Virus record (IMG/VR): IMGVR_UViG_3300027782_005250
Coordinates: 1 to 38,960 of that record
From: a virus
Length of the DNA stretch: 38,960 nucleotides
Strand: one strand, 5' to 3'
Shown piece by piece: positions 15,204-22,359 of this stretch. Within the stretch, counting starts at the first letter, position 1; each line of letters opens with the position of its first letter. The notes under the pieces were generated by a model. It was not told where the DNA came from. It saw only the letters and a program-made list of their open reading frames with translations, and did not search any database. The position numbers were made by a program, and so were the translations under genes.

Positions 15204-16742
15204 TTATTCTATTTCGTATAAAAGCGAATCTATATTAAATATATATTGATCTGAAGACTCAATAGGGTTATTTTTAAATATTAAAGTTTTTTCAGTTTTT
15301 GGGTTCGAAAAAATTATCCAATCTACATCATATTGTTTAACATTTCCGGTATCCAATAATTCAATTCTATTTTTTAAAATTGAATAGGTTGAATATGGTT
15401 TAACTTGGGCGGTCATTGTTTTATCTCCCATTGTTATTTTAAGATCAATTCCTTTGAAAGCGTCTTTCTTTTGTCCATGACCTGATATTTTTTCAACTGT
15501 CGCTTCTCCTTTAAAAAAATTGTCTATTTTCTTTGCAGCACTATCTTCAGATTTTTCACCCCTATCCCAAAGTTTTTTTAATACTTTGATAATGTTTATG
15601 AAATCTTCATTATTTTTTGTGAATATATCTTTTTTAAAATGTTCTAATGCGTTAATAAATCTTTTTGTTTCTGTTACGGTTCTTTTTTCTTTATTAGAAA
15701 AATCAAATATTTTTTCAGGTTTTCCAATGTTTTCAATTTCTTTATTAACAGCTTTAACCAACAAACAAAAAGTATTAAAATTTGTATTCAAATTATTTAA
15801 AATTGATCTACCTTCTTTAGATTCAATACCATAAAAACCTGACATTTCGTTTGTATTCCCCTCTACCCAAAATTGATGAAAAACTTTTTTTAATACATCC
15901 ATTACTCCGTCTTGATATACTCTTTTAATTTTTGAATTATTAATTAATTCTTTATAAAATAAAATTTCATTTGGATTACAAAATTCTGCGTTTTTTGATT
16001 CGTTTAAAATACCAACAAATCTTTCCGATTCCATAAGTTTTGTTTCGGTTTTCATTTCATACATCTTGGATACAAAATCCCAATTTACAACTTTCCAAAA
16101 GTTTTTGATGTATTCATCTCTTTTGTTTCTGTATTTGAGGTAATAAGCGTGTTCCCACAAATCAAGTCCCAATAACGGAAATCCCCCACCTTCAATAACA
16201 TTCATAAGTGGATTATCTTGATTTTCTGTTGACATAATTTTAAGTCCGTTTTTTGCTGTAAGGACCAACCAAACCCAACCAGATCCGAATCTATCTTTGG
16301 CAATTGCTTCAAATTTCTTTTTGAAATTTGTGAAAGAACCAAATTCTTTTATGATTTTGTCATTAAGTTCTCCCTTTATTTTTTGTGGTGTTGGTGTCAA
16401 CATATTCCAAAACAATGCGTGATTAAAAGCACCACCGGCATTATTTCTGATTGTTTTATCAAATTTACTGATAGTCTTGATAATCTGTTCTAAATCAAGA
16501 TCACCTCGTTTTTTCTTTGCAAGAGCATCGTTTAGTTTATCCACATAACCTTTATAATGTTTGTTGTAGTGGAAATCCATCGTTTCAGGATCAATAAATT
16601 GTTTGAGGGCGGTATAGGAGTAAGGTAATTTTTCTATTCCTATTTTTTTCATTTCTGTAATCAACAACTCTTTTTCTTTTTTCACATGTTCCTCAAGTAT
16701 CTGTGTTTCAAGTTGTATGATTTTCTTTTCTATTTTTATCAT
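15204..16742 (-). CDS. Fe/Mn superoxide dismutase fused to nuclease-like domain
   Basis: A 512-residue fusion. Residues 1 to about 35 are a charged helix, possibly a coiled coil. Residues about 38-230 are a complete Fe/Mn superoxide dismutase. All four metal ligands are in place: H58 in FHYNKHYKGYV, H108 in FNHALFWNML, and D194 and H198 in LDLWEHAYYLKY, with GSGWVWL (153-159) also conserved. Such enzymes turn superoxide into peroxide and oxygen. Residues about 235-512 are a different domain. Near its end, GIDLKI with D433 followed by TAQVKPYS with Q446 and K448 resembles the D...(E/Q)xK site of PD-(D/E)xK nucleases. The start follows a minus-strand TATTTAT by 21 bases. It lies downstream of the SNF2 gene. 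The SOD part is certain; the nuclease reading is tentative. Confidence 0.88.
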   Translation of the reverse strand: MIKIEKKIIQLETQILEEHVKKEKELLITEMKKIGIEKLPYSYTALKQFIDPETMDFHYNKHYKGYVDKLNDALAKKKRGDLDLEQIIKTISKFDKTIRNNAGGAFNHALFWNMLTPTPQKIKGELNDKIIKEFGSFTNFKKKFEAIAKDRFGSGWVWLVLTAKNGLKIMSTENQDNPLMNVIEGGGFPLLGLDLWEHAYYLKYRNKRDEYIKNFWKVVNWDFVSKMYEMKTETKLMESERFVGILNESKNAEFCNPNEILFYKELINNSKIKRVYQDGVMDVLKKVFHQFWVEGNTNEMSGFYGIESKEGRSILNNLNTNFNTFCLLVKAVNKEIENIGKPEKIFDFSNKEKRTVTETKRFINALEHFKKDIFTKNNEDFINIIKVLKKLWDRGEKSEDSAAKKIDNFFKGEATVEKISGHGQKKDAFKGIDLKITMGDKTMTAQVKPYSTYSILKNRIELLDTGNVKQYDVDWIIFSNPKTEKTLIFKNNPIESSDQYIFNIDSLLYEIE

Positions 16743-16763
16743 AATTTTGGATTATCTATCTTT

Positions 16764-16770
16764 ATAAATA
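16764..16770 (-). promoter_or_regulatory. TATTTAT candidate promoter core (minus strand)
   Basis: On the minus strand, GATTATTTATAAAGATAG carries TATTTAT 21 bases before the ATG of the SOD fusion. It lies in the 40-base gap after the SNF2 helicase stop, suggesting a separate promoter for the fusion gene. Confidence 0.35.
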
Positions 16771-16782
16771 ATCCGTATTTCA

Positions 16783-19662
16783 TTAATTTCGCAAATTATT
16801 GATTCTTTGTAATATTTCTTCCACATAATCTGCCGAATCTATATGATCACCCATCACTGTAGCAATCACTTGTTTTTTATTATTTAATATGTCATAGATA
16901 ATCCCCTCAATTGTATTTTCAAATAAAGGGTAATACACTAACACATTATTTTTTTGACCATATCTATATGCTCTATCTTCTGCTTGTGCATGATCTGAAG
17001 GTAAAAATGATAGGTCGTTGAAGATAACAGATTCTGCGGATGTTAGAGTGATACCAACACCTGCCGCTTTTATATTACCAACAAATACTTTTACTTTATC
17101 GTTTTCTTGGAATTGATCTACGCTGTTTTGTCTTTCTATCTTGGACATTGACCCGTCTAATCTAACCGCAACTTTTCCAAAATGTTCAACAATTCTGTTT
17201 AAAGATTCTGTAAAATTACAAAATATAATAACTTTCTTATCTTGTTCTATTATATTTTCCGCAAGTTCGATTGTTTGATTTATTTTTTCGTTTGCAATAA
17301 TTTGTCTGACTTTAGTGAGTTTGGTAAATTGAACTGTAAGAGATTTTGATTCTTCAGGATTCTTATCATACCAATCATAATAATCTCCCATTACTTCTTC
17401 ATATTCTTTTGATTTTAATTTCAAATAAACAGGAGTGATAATTTTGTCAGGTAAATCCAATACATTTTCTTTTAATCTTCTTAAGATGGTTGCAGATGTT
17501 CTGTCTCTTAATTCTTCCAAATTAGATGCACCCATCACATTCCATACTTTACGAAACCCCGCTTTAAATTGATATCCAGCACAATATCGAATAACATAAG
17601 CCATCCAATTTTTAGCCACGGGAGAATCAACCAAACTTAATAAATTATAATAGTCTATTGGTCTGGAGGTCATTGGGGTTCCTGTTAATAACCATAGACG
17701 ATCAATGTCTTTAACAAAATCGTTTATAAGTTTTGTTCTTTGGGCTTGGGCATTTTTAATGTAATGAGCCTCATCAACAATTACCAAATCAAAGTTTGAT
17801 TCATTTATTAATGATTTACCATTTTTTTTGGTTTCGTGGAAATTCTTTATGATATCATAATTTATGATAACAAAATCGTGATCAGCTGAAAAATTCTTAC
17901 CTTCAGAAATATAAATGGATTTATCAGAATAATTTTCAATCTCTCTTTTCCAATTTATCTTTAAAGTGGCGGGACAGATAATTAAAACTTTTTTAACTTT
18001 GGCTTCCAAAGCGGCAATAATTGTTGAGGTTGTATTGTGGGTAACAATACAATGTTCAGCAACATATAATTTATCAGGTGAATCAACGGATATACATACC
18101 GCATCACCCTTTCTTTCGAATTCAATATTTTTTATATATCTTCCAACTTTATATTTTTGTGGCGAATTATATAAGTTTTTTTTCCTTTCCATTCTAAAAG
18201 GATTCATATCACCTTGTAATTTAATGTTTACACGATATGCTCTTTTCCCTTCTTGTTTTATACCTTTATATGTGTATTTTGGTATTCTACTTGATTTACG
18301 AGCAATTCCACCTAAACTATGTACAATTTCAATTACATCATCAACTAATTTTTCAGATATTGAACAAAATTCAGTTCCAGAAAATTCATTATTTTTTCTT
18401 GATTTATTACAAAAACCATCAGTATCCATTAAACCTTGTAATATACTTAACCTATCTTCAACACTACTAAATTTATATATTTCAGGAATAAATTTATCAA
18501 TTGAAGTACATCCCATTAATCCTAATTCTTTTAAATTATTAGTTAGAGAATTTTTTCTTCCCATTTTAGTTACAATAGAATAATCACAATTATCTCCTTT
18601 AACTTTAGTTATTTCTAAATCTTCAGTTATTATTTCTTTTATATAATTAATAATTTCATTATCAACACTACTAAATCGTATAGATTTACCTGAAATGCCT
18701 CCGTCACCAATTAATAACCCAAGTAAATAAGGGTTGATTGGCAATTTATTTAAATTATTAAAATTTATTGGTTTAACAATTGGTATTTGCCATTTTAGTT
18801 GACCGTTTTTTGAAATATAATATGTCGGTTGTAACTTATTGTTTTTTCCTTCAATTCTTTTTATTTGTAAGTCTTTATCTAATAATTGTTTTATTGTTAA
18901 ATCAATTGTTAACGTTTTTCTTAAATTACTATTATTACCGTTGGCGCCTGTTGATACTGACCAAATATGTTCATCGCAGCATAAAATAGAATATCCATCA
19001 TTAAATGTAACTCTATATAAATCTTTTGTCCCTTGTGGATACACTCCAATTACATTATAGGGATTACCATCACTACCAATTACTTTTTCGCCAACGGTAA
19101 GTTCACCAATTTTTTTAGTTCCACTCGGTGTATAAATTTTAGTATTACTTTCTAAAGCCTTTCCAAGACCCATATCGTCGGCTAATATAAACCTTTTATT
19201 CTCAACCAATTTTTGGATTGCTTCTTTTTGGTGATCCAATGGAGGTCTATGAGAATATTTTTCATAATTAATCACAACATCTTTTACCGTATTGTCTTTT
19301 ATGATTGATGCTTTAGGTAACCAAAAATGATGAAGTTGTTCGTTTTCAAGAACTTTACCCCAAATATGAAACGCCTTTTCTTTATCAGCCAAAAGTTTTT
19401 CTACCCAAACTTTTTGTGGAACTTCGGTGTATAGTTTATCGTCAGCAAGTTTTTGAGCAAAATAAGCATCAAGTGTTACCCATTTTTTTGCAACCTTTGG
19501 TTGTTTGTTGTGGTTGGTAATAATGTATTCCGATTGACTTCTTGTAGGGTAGAATTTCTTATTGATTTGGGATTTTCTTTTTAATTCCAAAATATAATTA
19601 TTCCCTCCTTCATAAGTTTCAAGGATTGATAATGCTTTAGATTCTAAACTCAATTCACTCAT
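16783..19662 (-). CDS. SNF2-family helicase/translocase interrupted by an intein
   Basis: A 959-residue precursor that yields a 584-residue SNF2-type ATPase after the 375-residue intein is removed. The motif I loop is split after GLGK (165-168) and resumes with TTS (544-546). DEAH is at 630-633, LLTGTP at 658-663, GSMSKIERQ begins the second RecA domain at about 837-845, and QAEDRAYRYGQ (893-903) is the SNF2 motif VI with its arginine fingers. The N-terminal 140 residues are a phage-specific lead-in. Such proteins are double-stranded DNA translocases that remodel forks or strip proteins; T4 uses the related helicase UvsW in recombination and origin control. Activity should depend on splicing because the ATP site is cut. 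The ATG overlaps the SET-gene stop by 1 base (TAATG). Confidence 0.93.
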   Translation of the reverse strand: MSELSLESKALSILETYEGGNNYILELKRKSQINKKFYPTRSQSEYIITNHNKQPKVAKKWVTLDAYFAQKLADDKLYTEVPQKVWVEKLLADKEKAFHIWGKVLENEQLHHFWLPKASIIKDNTVKDVVINYEKYSHRPPLDHQKEAIQKLVENKRFILADDMGLGKALESNTKIYTPSGTKKIGELTVGEKVIGSDGNPYNVIGVYPQGTKDLYRVTFNDGYSILCCDEHIWSVSTGANGNNSNLRKTLTIDLTIKQLLDKDLQIKRIEGKNNKLQPTYYISKNGQLKWQIPIVKPINFNNLNKLPINPYLLGLLIGDGGISGKSIRFSSVDNEIINYIKEIITEDLEITKVKGDNCDYSIVTKMGRKNSLTNNLKELGLMGCTSIDKFIPEIYKFSSVEDRLSILQGLMDTDGFCNKSRKNNEFSGTEFCSISEKLVDDVIEIVHSLGGIARKSSRIPKYTYKGIKQEGKRAYRVNIKLQGDMNPFRMERKKNLYNSPQKYKVGRYIKNIEFERKGDAVCISVDSPDKLYVAEHCIVTHNTTSTIIAALEAKVKKVLIICPATLKINWKREIENYSDKSIYISEGKNFSADHDFVIINYDIIKNFHETKKNGKSLINESNFDLVIVDEAHYIKNAQAQRTKLINDFVKDIDRLWLLTGTPMTSRPIDYYNLLSLVDSPVAKNWMAYVIRYCAGYQFKAGFRKVWNVMGASNLEELRDRTSATILRRLKENVLDLPDKIITPVYLKLKSKEYEEVMGDYYDWYDKNPEESKSLTVQFTKLTKVRQIIANEKINQTIELAENIIEQDKKVIIFCNFTESLNRIVEHFGKVAVRLDGSMSKIERQNSVDQFQENDKVKVFVGNIKAAGVGITLTSAESVIFNDLSFLPSDHAQAEDRAYRYGQKNNVLVYYPLFENTIEGIIYDILNNKKQVIATVMGDHIDSADYVEEILQRINNLRN
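18034..19158 (-). other. class 3 intein with LAGLIDADG homing endonuclease
   Basis: This element covers residues 169-543 of the helicase precursor. It begins with alanine instead of cysteine or serine (ALESNTKIYTPSG) and ends ...CIVTHN before a threonine at +1. Block B reads DEHIWSV (W234), block F AVCISVD (C523), and block G has T541, H542 and N543. This W-C-T set plus Ala1 is the signature of class 3 inteins, which start splicing from the block F cysteine. LLGLLIGDGGI (313-323) and ILQGLMDTDG (407-416) are the two LAGLIDADG motifs of an embedded endonuclease; both acidic residues are kept, so homing may be active. The DNA looks more A/T-rich in third positions than the helicase around it. 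Insertion is directly after the Walker lysine. Confidence 0.9.
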
Positions 19663-20060
19663 TAAATCACATTAGTGTTTGATCTTCCATCAGCCCAATA
19701 TGAGTTGTCACCATAATAGACCAATATTTCTTCATCAGGGTTTATGTCTTTAACACAATAAAATTCAAAGGTTTGATTTTCCAAATTAGATCTCCATAAT
19801 GCGTTCGGAGTTATAGAATGATTATATAATGACCCATACCCCCAAGCAAGAACTTGTTTTTCCCAATTTTCGTGGGTTTGAGGCCAATTGAATCTGTAAT
19901 CGATTAAAACAGGAGAACTATGACCGAATGGAATATTCAAATCGTAGATTGGACATTCTTCTATAATTTCTCCTTCATATATTTTTTCTGAAGCAAAAAC
20001 ACCCATTCCTTGTATTTGACTATGAGATATATAAATTTTTGTTGGCGGTTTGATTTTCAC
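19662..20060 (-). CDS. SET-domain protein
   Basis: A 132-residue single SET domain, a fold that transfers methyl groups from SAM to lysine side chains. The three motif regions are visible: SQIQGMGVFASEKIYEGE (14-31), GYGSLYNHSITPNA (74-87), which forms the knot with the NHS core, and DINPDEEILVYYGD (105-118). There is no pre-SET or post-SET zinc cluster. The start is GTG at 20060, and no better ATG exists before the first motif. Its stop overlaps the SNF2 helicase ATG by 1 base, so the two are probably co-translated. The target could be a phage or host protein; none is visible in sequence. Confidence 0.85.
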   Translation of the reverse strand: MKIKPPTKIYISHSQIQGMGVFASEKIYEGEIIEECPIYDLNIPFGHSSPVLIDYRFNWPQTHENWEKQVLAWGYGSLYNHSITPNALWRSNLENQTFEFYCVKDINPDEEILVYYGDNSYWADGRSNTNVI

Positions 20061-20097
20061 AAAAAAACTTTTAATGTAATTATAAGTGAAAATAAAG

Positions 20098-20104
20098 TAT
20101 TTAT
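20098..20104 (+). promoter_or_regulatory. TATTTAT candidate promoter core
   Basis: AAAGTATTTATCAATGATG places TATTTAT 2 bases before ATG 20107 and 5 before ATG 20110, in the gap between divergent genes. The position argues against the in-frame GTG at 20086 as the start, because that codon lies upstream of the element. Confidence 0.35.
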
Positions 20105-20106
20105 CA

Positions 20107-20622
20107 ATGATGCAAAATTTAGTTCCAATAACAAGATTAGGTAAGTTTTTTGGTGGAGAAGATTATTCTTTGGATATTGGTATGGGGGAAGAGTGGTTGA
20201 TTGGGGATATGAACTTCACAGTAATTCTTTATCGTGTTGATAGGACTAAAACAAAAACCGATGATGTTTATGGTGAAGTATTAGAAAACGGAATTCAATT
20301 TTTATCTCCTATAGAACTAAAAGGATATGTTCAAGTTAGTGCTCCACAAGAAAAATTATTGGGAGGTTCTAAAATTATTCAAAAAGAACCTGGTAATATG
20401 AAGTTCTCAATTTATAAACAAACTCTTGCGGATCTTGAAGTGGACATAAACATAGGTGATTATCTTGGGTATTACGAAACTGAAGATTATGTTAGATACT
20501 ATACGGTTGTTGATGATGGATTGGTTGTGTCGGACTTAAAACATACTTACGGGGGGTATAAACCTTTCTATAGAACAATAACGGCTACTTGGGTTAGCGA
20601 AAATGAATTTAAAGGAATATAA
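20107..20622 (+). CDS. virion protein, possible neck/head-completion (gp14-like)
   Basis: A 171-residue protein, mostly beta. The segment RTKTKTDDVYGEVLENGIQF followed by ELKGYVQV recalls the region of T4-like gp14 neck proteins that has a short D-x-x-(F/Y)GE motif before an E/G-Y-V strand. The later IGDYLGYYETEDYVRYYTVVDDG looks like a beta sandwich. It is shorter than T4 gp14 (about 256 residues), so the assignment is weak. Order supports it: it stands ahead of a gp15-like gene and the sheath, as gp14 does in T4. I chose ATG 20107 over GTG 20086 because of the element at 20098. It ends 6 bases before the next gene. Confidence 0.72.
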   Translation: MMQNLVPITRLGKFFGGEDYSLDIGMGEEWLIGDMNFTVILYRVDRTKTKTDDVYGEVLENGIQFLSPIELKGYVQVSAPQEKLLGGSKIIQKEPGNMKFSIYKQTLADLEVDINIGDYLGYYETEDYVRYYTVVDDGLVVSDLKHTYGGYKPFYRTITATWVSENEFKGI

Positions 20623-20628
20623 TATATT

Positions 20629-21042
20629 ATGAAAATTGTTATTAACGAATCTCAATTTGATTCTTTATTTATTGGTAAAAAGGTTATGGTTTATTATAAT
20701 CTACATAAACATACTTTTTCAGTGACATATGATGGTAAAGTTATTATGCATGCCGATTATGTTAAACTTGGTGATGTTGAATTTAGAGTTAGACAAGGAG
20801 GTAAAGAAAAAGTTAGGAATGAAAAAAGTAAAAATGTACACGCATTTGTAATAGGTAAGCTATTGGATTATTGTGAGTTTCCTTGTGAGGATTTGCCAGT
20901 AAAACCATTTGGAAAAGCCGTAACATACGACCCTTATAAATTTGATACTTTTGTGTATAAAACTACTCAAGAACCAGTTTATAATGCTAATGAAGTTGAT
21001 ATGATAAATTCTAAAGATAAAATCTTTGTAACTGAAAGTTAA
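20629..21042 (+). CDS. conserved-looking phage protein of unknown function
   Basis: A 137-residue protein I cannot name. The first residues, MKIVINESQFDSLF, form a strand then a helix. They are followed by VYYNLHKHTFSVTYDGKV (about 22-39), HADYVKLGDVEFRV, and a basic helix ending KNVHAFVIGKLLDY. The Y-x-N-L-H-K and K-N-V-H-A-F-V combination looks like a small module I associate with large phages, where it occurs alone or in structural proteins. The sequence after about residue 90 appears extended. It lies 6 bases after the neck-like gene and 1 base before the gp15-like gene, so it is probably co-expressed with them. Confidence 0.65.
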   Translation: MKIVINESQFDSLFIGKKVMVYYNLHKHTFSVTYDGKVIMHADYVKLGDVEFRVRQGGKEKVRNEKSKNVHAFVIGKLLDYCEFPCEDLPVKPFGKAVTYDPYKFDTFVYKTTQEPVYNANEVDMINSKDKIFVTES

Positions 21043-21043
21043 T

Positions 21044-22081
21044 ATGGGATTTCCAAAGCAAATAAAAAAAACATTACCTTTAGTTCCAAAAAAGACTCTT
21101 TCTGCAAGAAGAGAACAATTGTTGGAGTATATAAACAAAGACGGGACTTATCTACCAAAATCAGTATTACATGCGGATTTAGATAGAGGTATGTTAGATT
21201 TTGTTAAAAATGATTTAGAAGTAGTCGTTGCTGGATCAAAAGTTCCTATGATTGATATTCTTATTACCACTCAAAACTGGTCCCAATATGTTGAAACCGC
21301 TTTGTTTGTAGATTTGGATTATAACCCCACCCCACCTTTTATTACGGTGGTAAGAAGCCCCGAAGTTAAATACGGAACAAACCCATCACTTCAATATACA
21401 ATTCCAAATAGAAAACAATTCTATTATGCTTCCGTTCCTACTTGGAATGGTAATGAACAAGGTATGGATATATACACAATTCCACAACCAGTTCCTGTTG
21501 ATATCAACTATAGTGTAAAAATTATTTGTAATAGAATGAGGGAATTGAATGAATTGAATAAAATTGTAATGCAAAAATTTTCTTCAAGACAAGCATATAC
21601 TTTTATCAAAGGACAATATGTTCCAATCGTTATGACTAATATTTCAGATGAATCTCAATTAAATTTAGATTCAAGAAAGTATTATATACAATCATATGAT
21701 TTTACAATGTTAGGATATCTTATTGATGAAGATGAATTTGAAGTAAAACCTGCGATACAAAGATCGGTTCAATTATTTGAGTTTGATGCAACATCAAGTA
21801 GAGGAAGAAAGAAAACGGGCGAAGTTGATAATAGTTTTGAAAAAAACTTTTTATTTATAAATTCAAATGATGTTTTGTCTGATAGAATAGATTTTACCGC
21901 AGACATGAGTTTAATTTCTTCTAACAATATCAACACATACGATGTTTATATAAATGGAGATTACTATGGATCAGATGTCCAAAAAATTCAAATAACAACT
22001 AATGATATTTTAAGAATTGAAGTTATAAAAAATACTTCGGGGGAAGATGCTAATATTTTGTTTGATAACAGGTTAGTTTAA
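21044..22081 (+). CDS. tail completion/terminator-like protein (gp15-like)
   Basis: A 345-residue protein. PVPVDINYSVKIICNRM (149-165) with the helix after it is the core seen in T4-like tail completion proteins (gp15/gp3 type), which cap the tail tube and sheath at the head end and help them join the neck. An N-terminal helix and the segment ILITTQNWSQYVE (72-84) precede it. Residues about 260-345 form an extra beta domain (NTYDVYINGDYYGSD), absent as far as I know from T4 gp15 (272 residues), which may reach into the neck. It lies between the neck-like gene and the sheath gene, matching T4 order. Its stop overlaps the small minus-strand gene. Confidence 0.68.
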   Translation: MGFPKQIKKTLPLVPKKTLSARREQLLEYINKDGTYLPKSVLHADLDRGMLDFVKNDLEVVVAGSKVPMIDILITTQNWSQYVETALFVDLDYNPTPPFITVVRSPEVKYGTNPSLQYTIPNRKQFYYASVPTWNGNEQGMDIYTIPQPVPVDINYSVKIICNRMRELNELNKIVMQKFSSRQAYTFIKGQYVPIVMTNISDESQLNLDSRKYYIQSYDFTMLGYLIDEDEFEVKPAIQRSVQLFEFDATSSRGRKKTGEVDNSFEKNFLFINSNDVLSDRIDFTADMSLISSNNINTYDVYINGDYYGSDVQKIQITTNDILRIEVIKNTSGEDANILFDNRLV

Positions 22082-22239
22082 TTCTCTCCATATATATCTT
22101 TCTTCTCTTTACACTTTTCGTAAATTAAATTTTCCAAGAATTTATAAATTTTTATACCCCTCTTATCACAGTATTTTTTGAGGATATCGTGGGCTTCAGG
22201 GGATATTTTTAGATTTTTAATCTGTTTCTTTATTTTCAT
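22078..22239 (-). CDS. ribbon-helix-helix-like small DNA-binding protein
   Basis: A 53-residue basic protein on the opposite strand to its neighbours. IKNLKISPEAHDILKKYC followed by DKRGIKIYKFLENLIYE has the strand-helix-helix pattern of ribbon-helix-helix (Arc/MetJ-like) repressors, with a short basic strand that would enter the major groove. ATG 22239 was chosen over an upstream one at 22269 because the longer form adds only a non-conserved hydrophobic lead. A minus-strand TATTTAT lies 35 bases before it. Its 3' end overlaps the gp15-like gene by 4 bases. It is read divergently from the tail sheath and may regulate that shared promoter region. Confidence 0.68.
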   Translation of the reverse strand: MKIKKQIKNLKISPEAHDILKKYCDKRGIKIYKFLENLIYEKCKEKKDIYGEN

Positions 22240-22274
22240 AGGCAGAAAAAAGGTAGAATTTATTCTCACCGTTT

Positions 22275-22281
22275 ATAAATA
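22275..22281 (-). promoter_or_regulatory. TATTTAT candidate promoter core (minus strand)
   Basis: On the minus strand GTATTTATAAAC stands 35 bases before the RHH gene ATG, almost the same spacing as for sheath and tube. On the plus strand the same bases read TATAAATA, identical to the T4 late promoter core, so either direction is possible. Confidence 0.35.
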
Positions 22282-22318
22282 CATATCAAAAAGTCAAGTT
22301 TTTTCGTTCTTTATCGAA

Positions 22319-22325
22319 TATTTAT
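22319..22325 (+). promoter_or_regulatory. TATTTAT candidate promoter core for tail sheath
   Basis: CGAATATTTATCATTAAAAT carries TATTTAT 34 bases before the sheath ATG. Spacing closely matches that of the tube gene (33 bases), which supports a shared late-type promoter. Confidence 0.45.
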
Positions 22326-22359
22326 CATTAAAATAAATCTGCAATAGAATAATTAAATA

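Noticed and set aside
18237-18470. Plus-strand ORFs opposite the intein as separate genes
   Set aside because: They are Ile/Leu/Tyr/Phe-rich shadows of an A/T-rich coding strand with no start signals or family features.
20086-20106. GTG start for the neck-like gene
   Set aside because: It lies upstream of the TATTTAT element, and two ATG codons follow at 20107 and 20110.
22274-22281. TATAAATA as a T4-type late promoter for the sheath gene
   Set aside because: It is 78 bases from the sheath ATG, and a better spaced TATTTAT lies at 22319; on the minus strand it fits the RHH gene.
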